Source: Candidatus Parcubacteria bacterium (lineage in GTDB: Bacteria > Patescibacteriota > Patescibacteriia > Patescibacteriales > UBA12075). Taken from it: a DNA stretch of 32,602 nucleotides. Positions 18,144 to 26,175 of this stretch are shown piece after piece (within the stretch, counting starts at the first letter, position 1; each line of letters opens with the position of its first letter). Under the pieces are notes generated by a model. That model did not search any database, was not told the DNA's origin, and was given only the letters and a program-made list of their open reading frames with translations. The DNA is taken from NCBI GenBank assembly GCA_023142215.1, contig JAGLJW010000016.1, positions 1 to 32,602 of the forward strand. Direction: 5' to 3'. Position numbers and translations under genes: made by a program.

Positions 18144-21077
18144 TTATTCTATATTTTCTATCGTTGAAGAACTTGTTGTATTAATATTTGAAATTATGAT
18201 TAAACCTTCGTTGCTTTTTATTGTATTATTATTCCATGTTTTTATTTCCGAATAAATTTTATATGTTCCTGACTCTGGAATATTGTCCCATTGTGTGTTA
18301 AACAACATTCCTTCAACTGGTTCAACTTTTGCTATTATTGTTGGCGTATTATTTTCATCAATTATATAAGTATTAATTTGAGCGATTAATTTTGAAGAGG
18401 AAACACTATTTTGTACTTTAAATGGAAAATCAATATTTGATAATAAAGCACCATTGTTTGGGTTTATTAATGTTATTAATGGTGTTTTTATTTGTGTGTC
18501 TTGCTTTGGTAAAGCTATTTTCAATTCAACTTTTTTGGAAATACAATTTAAGGCATCGTCACATGATTCTATAGTAAGCGTATAAAAACCGTTTTTAAGA
18601 AAACTGATTTCTTTTTTTAGGTTGTATGGATAATCTTGATTTATTGATAAAAGATTATCGTTGATGTAATATTTAACATTCTTAATTCCTCTTCGTGATT
18701 CGGTTTTAATTTTTGTTGTTAAATAAGGAACATTAATAATTTGATTTTGTTTTGGTGAAGTGATAATTAAACCAGGTTTATTTTCAATTGTATGAATAGT
18801 ATCATATTCCGTTGGTGCTAAAGTTAATTCCGTTGTAGATGAAATTTTTTGTTTTGATAGCCATAATTGAATAGCATCTTCCCAGAGTTTGTATTGAAAA
18901 TCGTTTTCCATGCCTTCAGGTTTTTTGTTCAAAGGTTTTTCTTTGTTTATGTAATATAAAATAGAATGTGGTGATAAAAAAGTTTTTTCTTCAATTAATT
19001 CGGGTGGTGTATTTTCTGTGGCAAGCAAACCAGAAAGTTTATCTATTTTTACTATTTTTTCAACACCACTCCTACCATCTAAAACATTAATTCCTGTTTC
19101 AATATTTTCTGGCTTTTTAAATTCTTCATAGGGTGTATCGCCTAGAACTTTTTTCATATATTTATTCCAGATAGGGGCAGCAACCACACCTCCAGCTGCT
19201 CCTCTTTTCATTTCATCATTATTGTTATTTCCAACCCAAACCCCAGTTACTATTGATGGTGTGTAACCAATAGTCCAAGCGTCGTGATAATCGTTTGTAG
19301 TGCCTGTTTTTGCCGCTACCTGACGATTACCTAGTGTGAGCCAGTTATTAGTACCAAATGCAAAAGCACGAGCGTTATTGTCTGATAGAATGTCATTTAT
19401 TTGTCTAGCCACTAGTGGATCTAAGACTTTTCTTTCTTTTGGTTCTGTATATTCTTCTAAAATATTTCCATCTTTGTCTTCAATTTTTAAAATAGGAGTT
19501 AAATCACGAATATAGCCCTCTCTAGCAAATATACTAAAAGCATTTACATGTTCAATCATTTTAACTTCTCCACCACCAAGAACCAAAGATAATCCTAATC
19601 TATTCCTATCTTTAAATGTTGTATAGCCAAAGTCTTCAGCTAAATCTAATACATTATTTTTTCCAGCCAAATATATTGTTTTAACAGCTGGAATATTTAA
19701 AGAACCAGCCAAGGCTTTTTTGATAGAAACAGGACCTAATTCATCTAAATTATAATTATGCGGTTCGTAAGGCTCTTCTTTGTCAAGTGAAAAATTTGTT
19801 ACAACATCATATAGAATAGTGTTTGGAGTATAACCTTTTATAAAACCAGCTGCATAAATTAAAGGCTTGATTGATGAGCCTGGTTGTCTAATACTGGTTG
19901 TGATATTTACTTGTCCATCAATTTCATCATCAAAGTAATCACGAGAGCCAACCATTGCTAAAATTTGTCCTGTTTTTGGGTCAAGAGAGAGAAGTGCAGC
20001 ATTGGTTGCTTTATATTCTTTGAGGTTTTTTTCACCTTGCTCTTTTATAACTTCTTCGGCAATATCTTGTTTAAATAAATCTAGCGAAGTGATAATTTTT
20101 AGACCAGCCTGTTCAACTGTTTTCTGGCCATATTTTTCACTTAGAATTTCTTTAACGTACATGACAAAATGAGGTGCTTTAATGTTTGTTCCTGGTTTTA
20201 TAAATTCAAGCTCAAACTTTTTAGCATCTTCTGCTTCTTCTTTGGAAATATAATTTTCTTCAACCATTAAATCTAAAATATATTGTTGACGAATAATTAA
20301 TTTATTTTTATGAGATCCATAAGGGGAATAATAAGAAGGTCCTTTTGGTAGTGATGCAAGAATAGCCGCTTCGGCCAAATTAACATCTTGAATATTTTTA
20401 CCAAAATATCTTTGACTTGCAGCTTGAACGCCATAAGAAGTTGAACCATAAGGAATTTCATTAAAATACATTTTTAATATTTCATCTTTTGAAAATTTTT
20501 TTTCAAGTCTGTAAGCAATTAAAAGTTCTTTAATTTTTCGTTTATAGGAATGTTCATTGGTAAGAATGGCATTTTTTACAAATTGTTGAGTTAGTGTTGA
20601 TCCTCCAGCACGTCTATTAAATAAAATATTAGTTACAGCTGTTCTAAATATTGCCCACAAACTAAAACCTTTATGATAATAAAAATCTTGATCTTCAATT
20701 GAAATTGTAGCTTGTTGAACATATTTAGGAATATTATCAAGACTTACTAAGGTTCGTTTTTCTTCTCCATGTATTTCATATAAAACAGTTTCTCCAGTTC
20801 TGTCGTAAATTTTTGTGCTTTGAGCAATTTCACGTTCAGTTAATTTATTTGGATCGGGAAGTTGTCCAGAAATCCAAAAAAATAAGGAAAGAATAGTAAT
20901 TATTCCAACTAAAAATAAAACAACAAAAAGGTATAAAATGTTTTTTTTCAATTTTTTAGAAAAAAAAGATTTATTACTTGCTTTCTTTTTATTGTTCTTA
21001 TTTGGATTTTTATTTGACTGAAGTTTTGTGTGTGTATGTTTCCATCCCTGATTGTTTCGTAATTGTGGAATTGGCAT
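18144..21077 (-). CDS. class A penicillin-binding protein (GT51 plus transpeptidase) with C-terminal Ig-like region
   Basis: IEDQDFYYHKGFSLWAIFRTA, GGSTLTQQFVKN, RQPGSSIKPLIYAA (SxxK), AAKTGTTNDYHDAWTIGYTP (KTG). Confidence 0.96.
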   Translation of the reverse strand: MPIPQLRNNQGWKHTHTKLQSNKNPNKNNKKKASNKSFFSKKLKKNILYLFVVLFLVGIITILSLFFWISGQLPDPNKLTEREIAQSTKIYDRTGETVLYEIHGEEKRTLVSLDNIPKYVQQATISIEDQDFYYHKGFSLWAIFRTAVTNILFNRRAGGSTLTQQFVKNAILTNEHSYKRKIKELLIAYRLEKKFSKDEILKMYFNEIPYGSTSYGVQAASQRYFGKNIQDVNLAEAAILASLPKGPSYYSPYGSHKNKLIIRQQYILDLMVEENYISKEEAEDAKKFELEFIKPGTNIKAPHFVMYVKEILSEKYGQKTVEQAGLKIITSLDLFKQDIAEEVIKEQGEKNLKEYKATNAALLSLDPKTGQILAMVGSRDYFDDEIDGQVNITTSIRQPGSSIKPLIYAAGFIKGYTPNTILYDVVTNFSLDKEEPYEPHNYNLDELGPVSIKKALAGSLNIPAVKTIYLAGKNNVLDLAEDFGYTTFKDRNRLGLSLVLGGGEVKMIEHVNAFSIFAREGYIRDLTPILKIEDKDGNILEEYTEPKERKVLDPLVARQINDILSDNNARAFAFGTNNWLTLGNRQVAAKTGTTNDYHDAWTIGYTPSIVTGVWVGNNNNDEMKRGAAGGVVAAPIWNKYMKKVLGDTPYEEFKKPENIETGINVLDGRSGVEKIVKIDKLSGLLATENTPPELIEEKTFLSPHSILYYINKEKPLNKKPEGMENDFQYKLWEDAIQLWLSKQKISSTTELTLAPTEYDTIHTIENKPGLIITSPKQNQIINVPYLTTKIKTESRRGIKNVKYYINDNLLSINQDYPYNLKKEISFLKNGFYTLTIESCDDALNCISKKVELKIALPKQDTQIKTPLITLINPNNGALLSNIDFPFKVQNSVSSSKLIAQINTYIIDENNTPTIIAKVEPVEGMLFNTQWDNIPESGTYKIYSEIKTWNNNTIKSNEGLIIISNINTTSSSTIENIE

Positions 21078-21254
21078 AAATTATTGTATTTTATTATGTT
21101 TTATTATATATATCTATATTTTATAGTAGTTTTTTGTATGTGTAAATAGTTGTTTAAAGCTTGTTGATAATGTATTAAAAATTAGAATAAAAAATTTGAC
21201 ATTTAAAATATTATTATGCTAAAGTAAGGAAGTAAGAAATTATTACATAAAATT

Positions 21255-21491
21255 ATGACTACAATATTAAAAACTACTTCAAAAGGACAAATAACTATTC
21301 CTGTAGAATGGAGAAGATTATTTGATACAAATCAGTTTATTGCTACAACAAAAGGCGATAAATTAGAAATAAAACCTTTAATATTAGATGAAAAAAAGCC
21401 AGAAAAAGAGCTGACTGTTTTTGATGCTATTCGTGATAATAAAGGCCTTGGGATTAAAGCAAAAGACTTAGTTAAGTTGCTTAAAAAATAG
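21255..21491 (+). CDS. AbrB/SpoVT-type swapped-hairpin antitoxin-like protein
   Basis: TTSKGQITIPVEWRRLFDTNQFIATTKGDKLEIKPL. Confidence 0.85.
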   Translation: MTTILKTTSKGQITIPVEWRRLFDTNQFIATTKGDKLEIKPLILDEKKPEKELTVFDAIRDNKGLGIKAKDLVKLLKK

Positions 21492-21501
21492 TCTAAAGTG
21501 T

Positions 21502-21738
21502 ATGAACAAAATAGAAAAGTTATTGCGTAAAATTTCTAAAAAAGAAAGAAATAATCTTTTGATTTGTGTGAATATAATTATTAGTGGAGATTCAAAATTA
21601 AAAACAGTAAAAATTAAAAACACAGATTTTTACAGAACTAAATATAAGCAGTTTAGAATTATTTTTCATAAAGAAAAAAACGAAATAATTATTGACAATA
21701 TCAGAATGAGGAATGAAAGCACTTATAAAAATTTATAG
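21502..21738 (+). CDS. RelE/ParE-superfamily toxin-like protein
   Basis: 78-aa basic ORF 10 nt after the antitoxin: LKTVKIKNTDFYRTKYKQFRIIFHKEKNEIIIDNIRMRNESTYKN. Confidence 0.75.
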   Translation: MNKIEKLLRKISKKERNNLLICVNIIISGDSKLKTVKIKNTDFYRTKYKQFRIIFHKEKNEIIIDNIRMRNESTYKNL

Positions 21739-21754
21739 CTTTATATTTTTTTTG

Positions 21755-22693
21755 TTATTCTCTAAAATATTCTGCAGCAACTTCAGGTGAAATAGAATTT
21801 ATTACTAAGCCACTTCCAAGTTCAACTCCTGCCCAAATGCTGTCACGGGGTTGAACTTTTATATAAAAATGTTGATTCTTGTCTGAGATAACTTGATGCA
21901 TAAAATAATTATATGACAAATCTATTTTTTTAAGTTTCGTGAGGATTTTTTTTAGTATTGAGGCGAATGATTTAAATTCATCTTGATTCAAGGTGGTAAT
22001 ATTATCCGTGTGTCGTTTTGGAAAAATCCATGCTTCATAATGATATTCACTTGCGAAAGGGGTGAAAGCAATAACTTGCTTGTCTTCAAAAATTAATCTT
22101 TTACTTTTTGACTCTTTTTTAATAATGTCACAGTATGGACAAGTTTTATTTTTTTCTTTGTAGTTTTGTATTAAATTTGATTCTTCTTGAAGATCTGGTG
22201 GAATAATTTCTGTAGCAAATATTTGTGAATGAGAATGTATTAATGAAGCACCAGCTTTTGATCCTTGATTTTTAAAACAAAGAATATAATTAATTTTTTT
22301 GTCTTTTGATAATTCAAGGGTTCTTTTCTTGTACATTTCTAAAACATATCCAATTTCTTCTTCTGATAAATCAGCTAACTCTTTATGATGATGGGGTGTA
22401 TCAATAACAACTTCTTGATAACCATAAGCCTTGTCGTTCTCGGGTGTCATTGTCGGAAAAATATTTTTCACGCTAGTTACTTGACGAACATTATTAATTT
22501 TTAATTCATCAATAATATAATTGCCCTGTTCTTTTTGTTGTTTATCAATGCTTTCTGTGCAGAAATAACAGTCTTTAGCGCGTTTAATAATTGTTTCTTC
22601 CTTAACATCACGTGGCCTTTTAATTCGACCAGGAGTAATGACTACATATTTATTAAGTAAATATGATTTTCTAATTTCAGATTTTAAGTTCAT
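21755..22693 (-). CDS. galactose-1-phosphate uridylyltransferase-like (HIT superfamily) protein
   Basis: CYFCTE, KNQGSKAGASLIHSHSQIFA, CPYCDII, HYEAWIFPKRH. Confidence 0.85.
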   Translation of the reverse strand: MNLKSEIRKSYLLNKYVVITPGRIKRPRDVKEETIIKRAKDCYFCTESIDKQQKEQGNYIIDELKINNVRQVTSVKNIFPTMTPENDKAYGYQEVVIDTPHHHKELADLSEEEIGYVLEMYKKRTLELSKDKKINYILCFKNQGSKAGASLIHSHSQIFATEIIPPDLQEESNLIQNYKEKNKTCPYCDIIKKESKSKRLIFEDKQVIAFTPFASEYHYEAWIFPKRHTDNITTLNQDEFKSFASILKKILTKLKKIDLSYNYFMHQVISDKNQHFYIKVQPRDSIWAGVELGSGLVINSISPEVAAEYFRE

Positions 22694-22761
22694 ATAAAAA
22701 AATTATTGTTATTAATTAATTATAACAAAAAATTTTAATTATAACGAATTTTTTAAAAATA

Positions 22762-22796
22762 GAAGCTACAATTCATTTTTATGAAAGTAGCTTTTT
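22762..22796 (-). terminator. terminator downstream of zinc-ribbon ORF
   Basis: AAGCTAC..TTCAT-TTTT-ATGAA..GTAGCTT stem; T-rich on both sides. Confidence 0.55.
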
Positions 22797-22863
22797 AATT
22801 TGAATATGTGTATGACAAAAATTCAATTATTGATTTTATGTAGCTCTCCTTGTTTAGTCTAGG

Positions 22864-23181
22864 CTAGTTGTTTCCTGTGCGAATGTTGTGCCAATTTAGA
22901 AATTGATCAAATAGGATTACTTGAGTGTCATCAAAAGAAGCTATAAGGTTTTTTGCACTTTTTTTACTATTCTCACTAATACAATTCTGACAGAATTTAT
23001 CTTTATCTTTTTTTGAGCCAGGTGTTTTCTTTCCGCATTGTAAACAAATAATTTCCCACGATGCCAAGTTTAGCATTAACCTCAAACACTTTAAACAATA
23101 TTCATGATTTTTTGGAACAAGTTTAATTTTTTTACATTTTGAGCATGTTTTTTTGTAAGGTGCTAATATTTCTTCTTTCAT
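22864..23181 (-). CDS. small zinc-ribbon-like protein with four CxxC motifs
   Basis: CSKCKK, CLKCLR, CLQCGKK, CQNC; strong SD (TGGAGGT) upstream of ATG. Confidence 0.75.
   Translation of the reverse strand: MKEEILAPYKKTCSKCKKIKLVPKNHEYCLKCLRLMLNLASWEIICLQCGKKTPGSKKDKDKFCQNCISENSKKSAKNLIASFDDTQVILFDQFLNWHNIRTGNN
23047..23047. other. placeholder within zinc-ribbon ORF: none
   Basis: No separate feature is claimed here; disregard. Confidence 0.
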
Positions 23182-23246
23182 TTTTATACCTCCAGGTAAT
23201 TATGATTTGAAAAAATAATAAAAGAAATAACTTATTTAATATGCTA

Positions 23247-23275
23247 ATAGTATAAAAAATTATCAATAAAGTCAA
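23247..23275 (-). promoter_or_regulatory. sigma70-type promoter TTGACT-17-TACTAT for zinc-ribbon ORF
   Basis: On + strand ATAGTA at 23247-23252 and AGTCAA at 23270-23275. Confidence 0.65.
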
Positions 23276-23299
23276 TAGGGGTTTAACAAAAAATACAAA

Positions 23300-23326
23300 A
23301 AAGGTTTTACGTTATGTAAAACCTTT
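23300..23326 (-). terminator. terminator of ncRNA copy 1
   Basis: Minus strand AAAGGTTTTAC-ATAAC-GTAAAACCTTTTTTG. Confidence 0.75.
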
Positions 23327-23357
23327 CTGTTATTATAAAACTTTTTGGAAAAGAAAA

Positions 23358-23513
23358 AAGGATTGAGTGTTTGTGTTGGTTGAAGTTTTGTTTGGGTTTG
23401 TGTATAGAGTTTTTTGTTGGTGAGTATGGTTTTAATTCTTTATTAAGAAGCAAAACTATACTCATCAGCTCTAAACTCTATTCCCGTAAAACTTTAATCA
23501 ACTCTCAATCCTT
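23358..23513 (-). ncRNA. candidate structured ncRNA, copy 1
   Basis: Rod-like self-complementary 156-nt body with paired ends AAGGATTGAG/CTCAATCCTT, promoter TTGACA-16-TATTAT upstream, terminator downstream; near-identical paralog at 24593-24749. Confidence 0.7.
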
Positions 23514-23519
23514 ATTAAT

Positions 23520-23547
23520 ATAATAGCATATAGAAATAATATGTCAA
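23520..23547 (-). promoter_or_regulatory. promoter of ncRNA copy 1 (TTGACA-16-TGCTATTAT extended -10)
   Basis: + strand ATAATA 23520-23525 (plus GCA) and TGTCAA 23542-23547; predicted TSS coincides with start of the paired 5' arm. Confidence 0.75.
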
Positions 23548-23640
23548 ATGACTAATGTTAGTTTAAACTCTATTAAATAGTTGAAAAATATTATAAAATA
23601 AAAAAGTTATCCACAGATAGAATTAATATAAAACATAAAA

Positions 23641-23663
23641 AACTATTAAAAAATAGTTCTTTT
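23641..23663 (-). terminator. terminator downstream of 23806..24441
   Basis: AACTATT-AAAA-AATAGTT with flanking A/T runs. Confidence 0.5.
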
Positions 23664-23805
23664 TGTTAAAGTAATTCTACTTACACTCAATATTTCAGTG
23701 GACTGTGCTTGTTTGAAGCTGAGCTTCAACGAGGTGGAGATGAAAACTGATAGTTGTCATTCTAGCTTTTTTAAGAAGAACAGGGGATACTATTTTGTTC
23801 CAAGA

Positions 23806-24441
23806 TTATAAAATATCTTTATAGTTATTAAGCATATCAATATAAGTATGCTCAATTTTTTTAACCAGTACTTCATCTTTTAATAATTCTTCTGTTTTAG
23901 TTTTGATCTTAATACCAAGTTTTTCGTTTATACCAAGAGCAAGCCACATATTAAAATTATCCTCAACTGTTATTTTCTTTTTATCTTTGTATAAATCAAC
24001 CATTATTTGGTTGTATTTTTTTATTTCATTAATATTTTCTCCATTTGGGTTGTACGAAAAAGCGAGATATTTTAAATATTTTTGAATTGGAAATTGTTGC
24101 ATATCATTCATGTCTTGGATTATTTTCATTGAAGTTGATATTATCCATCTTTGTTCATCATATCCGTTATGCTTTTTAGAAAAGAACTTTGGTAATACTC
24201 TTTTTTTCATTCGGTTTTGCATTATATCGCAAATTTGATGAACTTGCCAACCTTTCTTAAAATCATCTTTAGCGAATGCTGGATTTAAAATATCATCGTT
24301 GTGAGTCAATTCCCTGTCTATTTTTGTAACATAATGACTATCAGGGTAAATTGTTCCTGATATATATTTTTCTATATCTTGCACTTGATACTTGTTTTTT
24401 AAATCAAGAGCAAAGCGAATATGTGTTGCTTCTAATGACAT
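23806..24441 (-). CDS. hypothetical protein, possible His/Asp-rich metal-dependent hydrolase
   Basis: 211-aa ORF: ATHIRFALDL...SGTIYPDSHYVTKIDRELTHND...GWQVHQICD; family assignment by eye only. Confidence 0.6.
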   Translation of the reverse strand: MSLEATHIRFALDLKNKYQVQDIEKYISGTIYPDSHYVTKIDRELTHNDDILNPAFAKDDFKKGWQVHQICDIMQNRMKKRVLPKFFSKKHNGYDEQRWIISTSMKIIQDMNDMQQFPIQKYLKYLAFSYNPNGENINEIKKYNQIMVDLYKDKKKITVEDNFNMWLALGINEKLGIKIKTKTEELLKDEVLVKKIEHTYIDMLNNYKDIL

Positions 24442-24539
24442 ATTATAATTTTATCATAAAAGTTAGAATTAGTCCCGTTATTATAAAAAAAATACGTCAA
24501 ATGTAATTTTTTGTAATTTTGTGGGACAATAGTATACAA

Positions 24540-24563
24540 AAAAAGGCTTATATAAGCCTTTTT
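24540..24563 (-). terminator. terminator of ncRNA copy 2
   Basis: Perfect palindrome AAAAAGGCTTATATAAGCCTTTTT, T-run on minus strand. Confidence 0.75.
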
Positions 24564-24592
24564 ATTAAAATAAAATTTTTTAAAAAAGAAAA

Positions 24593-24749
24593 AAGGATTG
24601 AGTGTTTGTGTTGGTTGAAGTTTTGTTTGGGTTTGTGTATAGAGTTTTTTGTTGGTGAGTATGGTTTTAATTCTTTAAGCAAGAAGCAAAACTATACTCA
24701 TCAGCTCTAAACTCTATTCCCGTAAAACTTTAATCAACTCTCAATCCTT
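24593..24749 (-). ncRNA. candidate structured ncRNA, copy 2
   Basis: Body identical to copy 1 except the apical loop; same promoter; different terminator sequence. Confidence 0.7.
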
Positions 24750-24755
24750 ATTAAT

Positions 24756-24783
24756 ATAATAGCATATAGAAATAATATGTCAA
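24756..24783 (-). promoter_or_regulatory. promoter of ncRNA copy 2 (TTGACA-16-TGCTATTAT)
   Basis: + strand ATAATA 24756-24761 and TGTCAA 24778-24783. Confidence 0.75.
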
Positions 24784-25073
24784 ATGACCAATGTTAGTTA
24801 AAATTCTATTGAATAATTGAATAATATTATAAAATAAAAAAGTTATCAACAAATAGAATTAAGATGAAAGACAAAACAGGAAGAAGTATTAATTAATTTT
24901 CTTTCTGAATTACGATAAGGATGATATGTTTTGTATTATTTTTCGTGTATTTTATTATACTAATTTCAGCAGGTATTGACTTATCCCCCATAATCCCCTA
25001 TAATACCTTATATAACTAATAAGAGTTATTCGTTTGAATCCATTGCTACGAATGCGGAATATGCGAATAAATA

Positions 25074-26153
25074 ATGAATATGATTAAAGAAAATAAATTA
25101 ATAGCGAGATTAAATTGGAAAAAATTTGAAGATACACAAAAAATACAGCGATTGCTTACAGAGATTGATGAGCTTAAAGGCAGATGGATTGCGGGGGTGA
25201 AATTATCACCGCAGATTTTAAATAAATTAAAAAAATCTGTAGTTATCACTTCCGCTGGAGCTAGTACTCGTATTGAGGGTGCTGAATTATCTGATGAGGA
25301 GATAGAAAAATTGTTTAAAGGTTTGAAAATTAAAAAATTTACCACCAGAGACGAACAGGAGGTTGCTGGTTATAAAGAATTGTTGGAAAATATTTTTAAT
25401 TCTTGGGAGAAAATAAAATTTAACGAAAATTCTATTAAACATTTTCATCAAGAATTATTAAAGTATTCCGAAAAAGATAAAAAACATTTGGGTAATTATA
25501 AATTTGGGAGCAATAGAGTTGAGGCGATTGATGCTAGTGGTAAAGTAATTGGTATTGTTTTTGAACCAACTCCTCCGCATCTAACTCCTAAAGAAATGTC
25601 TGAATTAATTGAATGGACTCAAAATGCCTTTAAAGAGAATTTAATTCATCCATTGCTTATCATTGGAAATTTTGTGTTAGAGTTTTTGGCAATTCATCCT
25701 TTTCAAGATGGTAATGGTCGATCTTCACGTGTGTTAACAAATTTCTTAATGCTTCAGTCGGGATATGAATATATGCCGTATGTTTCGCATGAGAAATTTA
25801 TAGAAGACAATAAAGTAGATTATTATTTAGCACTTAAAAAAAGTCAGGGAGATTGGAAAAAACGTAAGAGCGATATTGTACATTGGATGATTTTCTTTTT
25901 AACAATTTTACTTGAACAGGCAAAGATGGCGATTAAAATTAATGAGAGTGAAAGAATAGAACCTTTCCTGTCAGAAAAGCAATTAAAAGTATGGCAGTAT
26001 TTTGGGGAGCATGAATATGTTACTTCAAAAGATATTCGGGAGAACTTAGGAATCAAAGAAGCTACAGCGTTGCAGATTTTGAATAAGCTTTTGGAAATGA
26101 AAAAGATTGAGAGGCTTGGAATGGGAAGAGGTGTTCGTTATAGGAAAATATAA
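25074..26153 (+). CDS. Fic domain protein with N-terminal inhibitory helix and C-terminal winged helix
   Basis: HPFQDGNGRSSR matches HPFx(D/E)GNGRxxR; upstream STRIEG matches inhibitory motif (S/T)xxxE(G/N); C-terminal wHTH-like VTSKDIRENLGIKEATALQILNKLLEMKKIER. Confidence 0.94.
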   Translation: MNMIKENKLIARLNWKKFEDTQKIQRLLTEIDELKGRWIAGVKLSPQILNKLKKSVVITSAGASTRIEGAELSDEEIEKLFKGLKIKKFTTRDEQEVAGYKELLENIFNSWEKIKFNENSIKHFHQELLKYSEKDKKHLGNYKFGSNRVEAIDASGKVIGIVFEPTPPHLTPKEMSELIEWTQNAFKENLIHPLLIIGNFVLEFLAIHPFQDGNGRSSRVLTNFLMLQSGYEYMPYVSHEKFIEDNKVDYYLALKKSQGDWKKRKSDIVHWMIFFLTILLEQAKMAIKINESERIEPFLSEKQLKVWQYFGEHEYVTSKDIRENLGIKEATALQILNKLLEMKKIERLGMGRGVRYRKI

Positions 26154-26175
26154 AAAATGTATAAATTATAAATAA

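Noticed and set aside
23047-23047. Feature row with zero confidence at 23047
   Set aside because: Not a real feature; no claim is made at this coordinate and it should be ignored.
24519-24710. 63-aa + strand ORF through ncRNA copy 2
   Set aside because: Lies in the repeat opposite the G-free arm; in copy 1 the equivalent region has no matching ORF in the track, and no coding signature.
23358-24749. Firm 6S RNA assignment
   Set aside because: Only architecture is similar; no diagnostic sequence recognised and strand of transcription is not fully settled.
23300-24783. Retron msr/msd interpretation of the ncRNA pair
   Set aside because: No reverse transcriptase in the window and no branching G/msd signature recognised.
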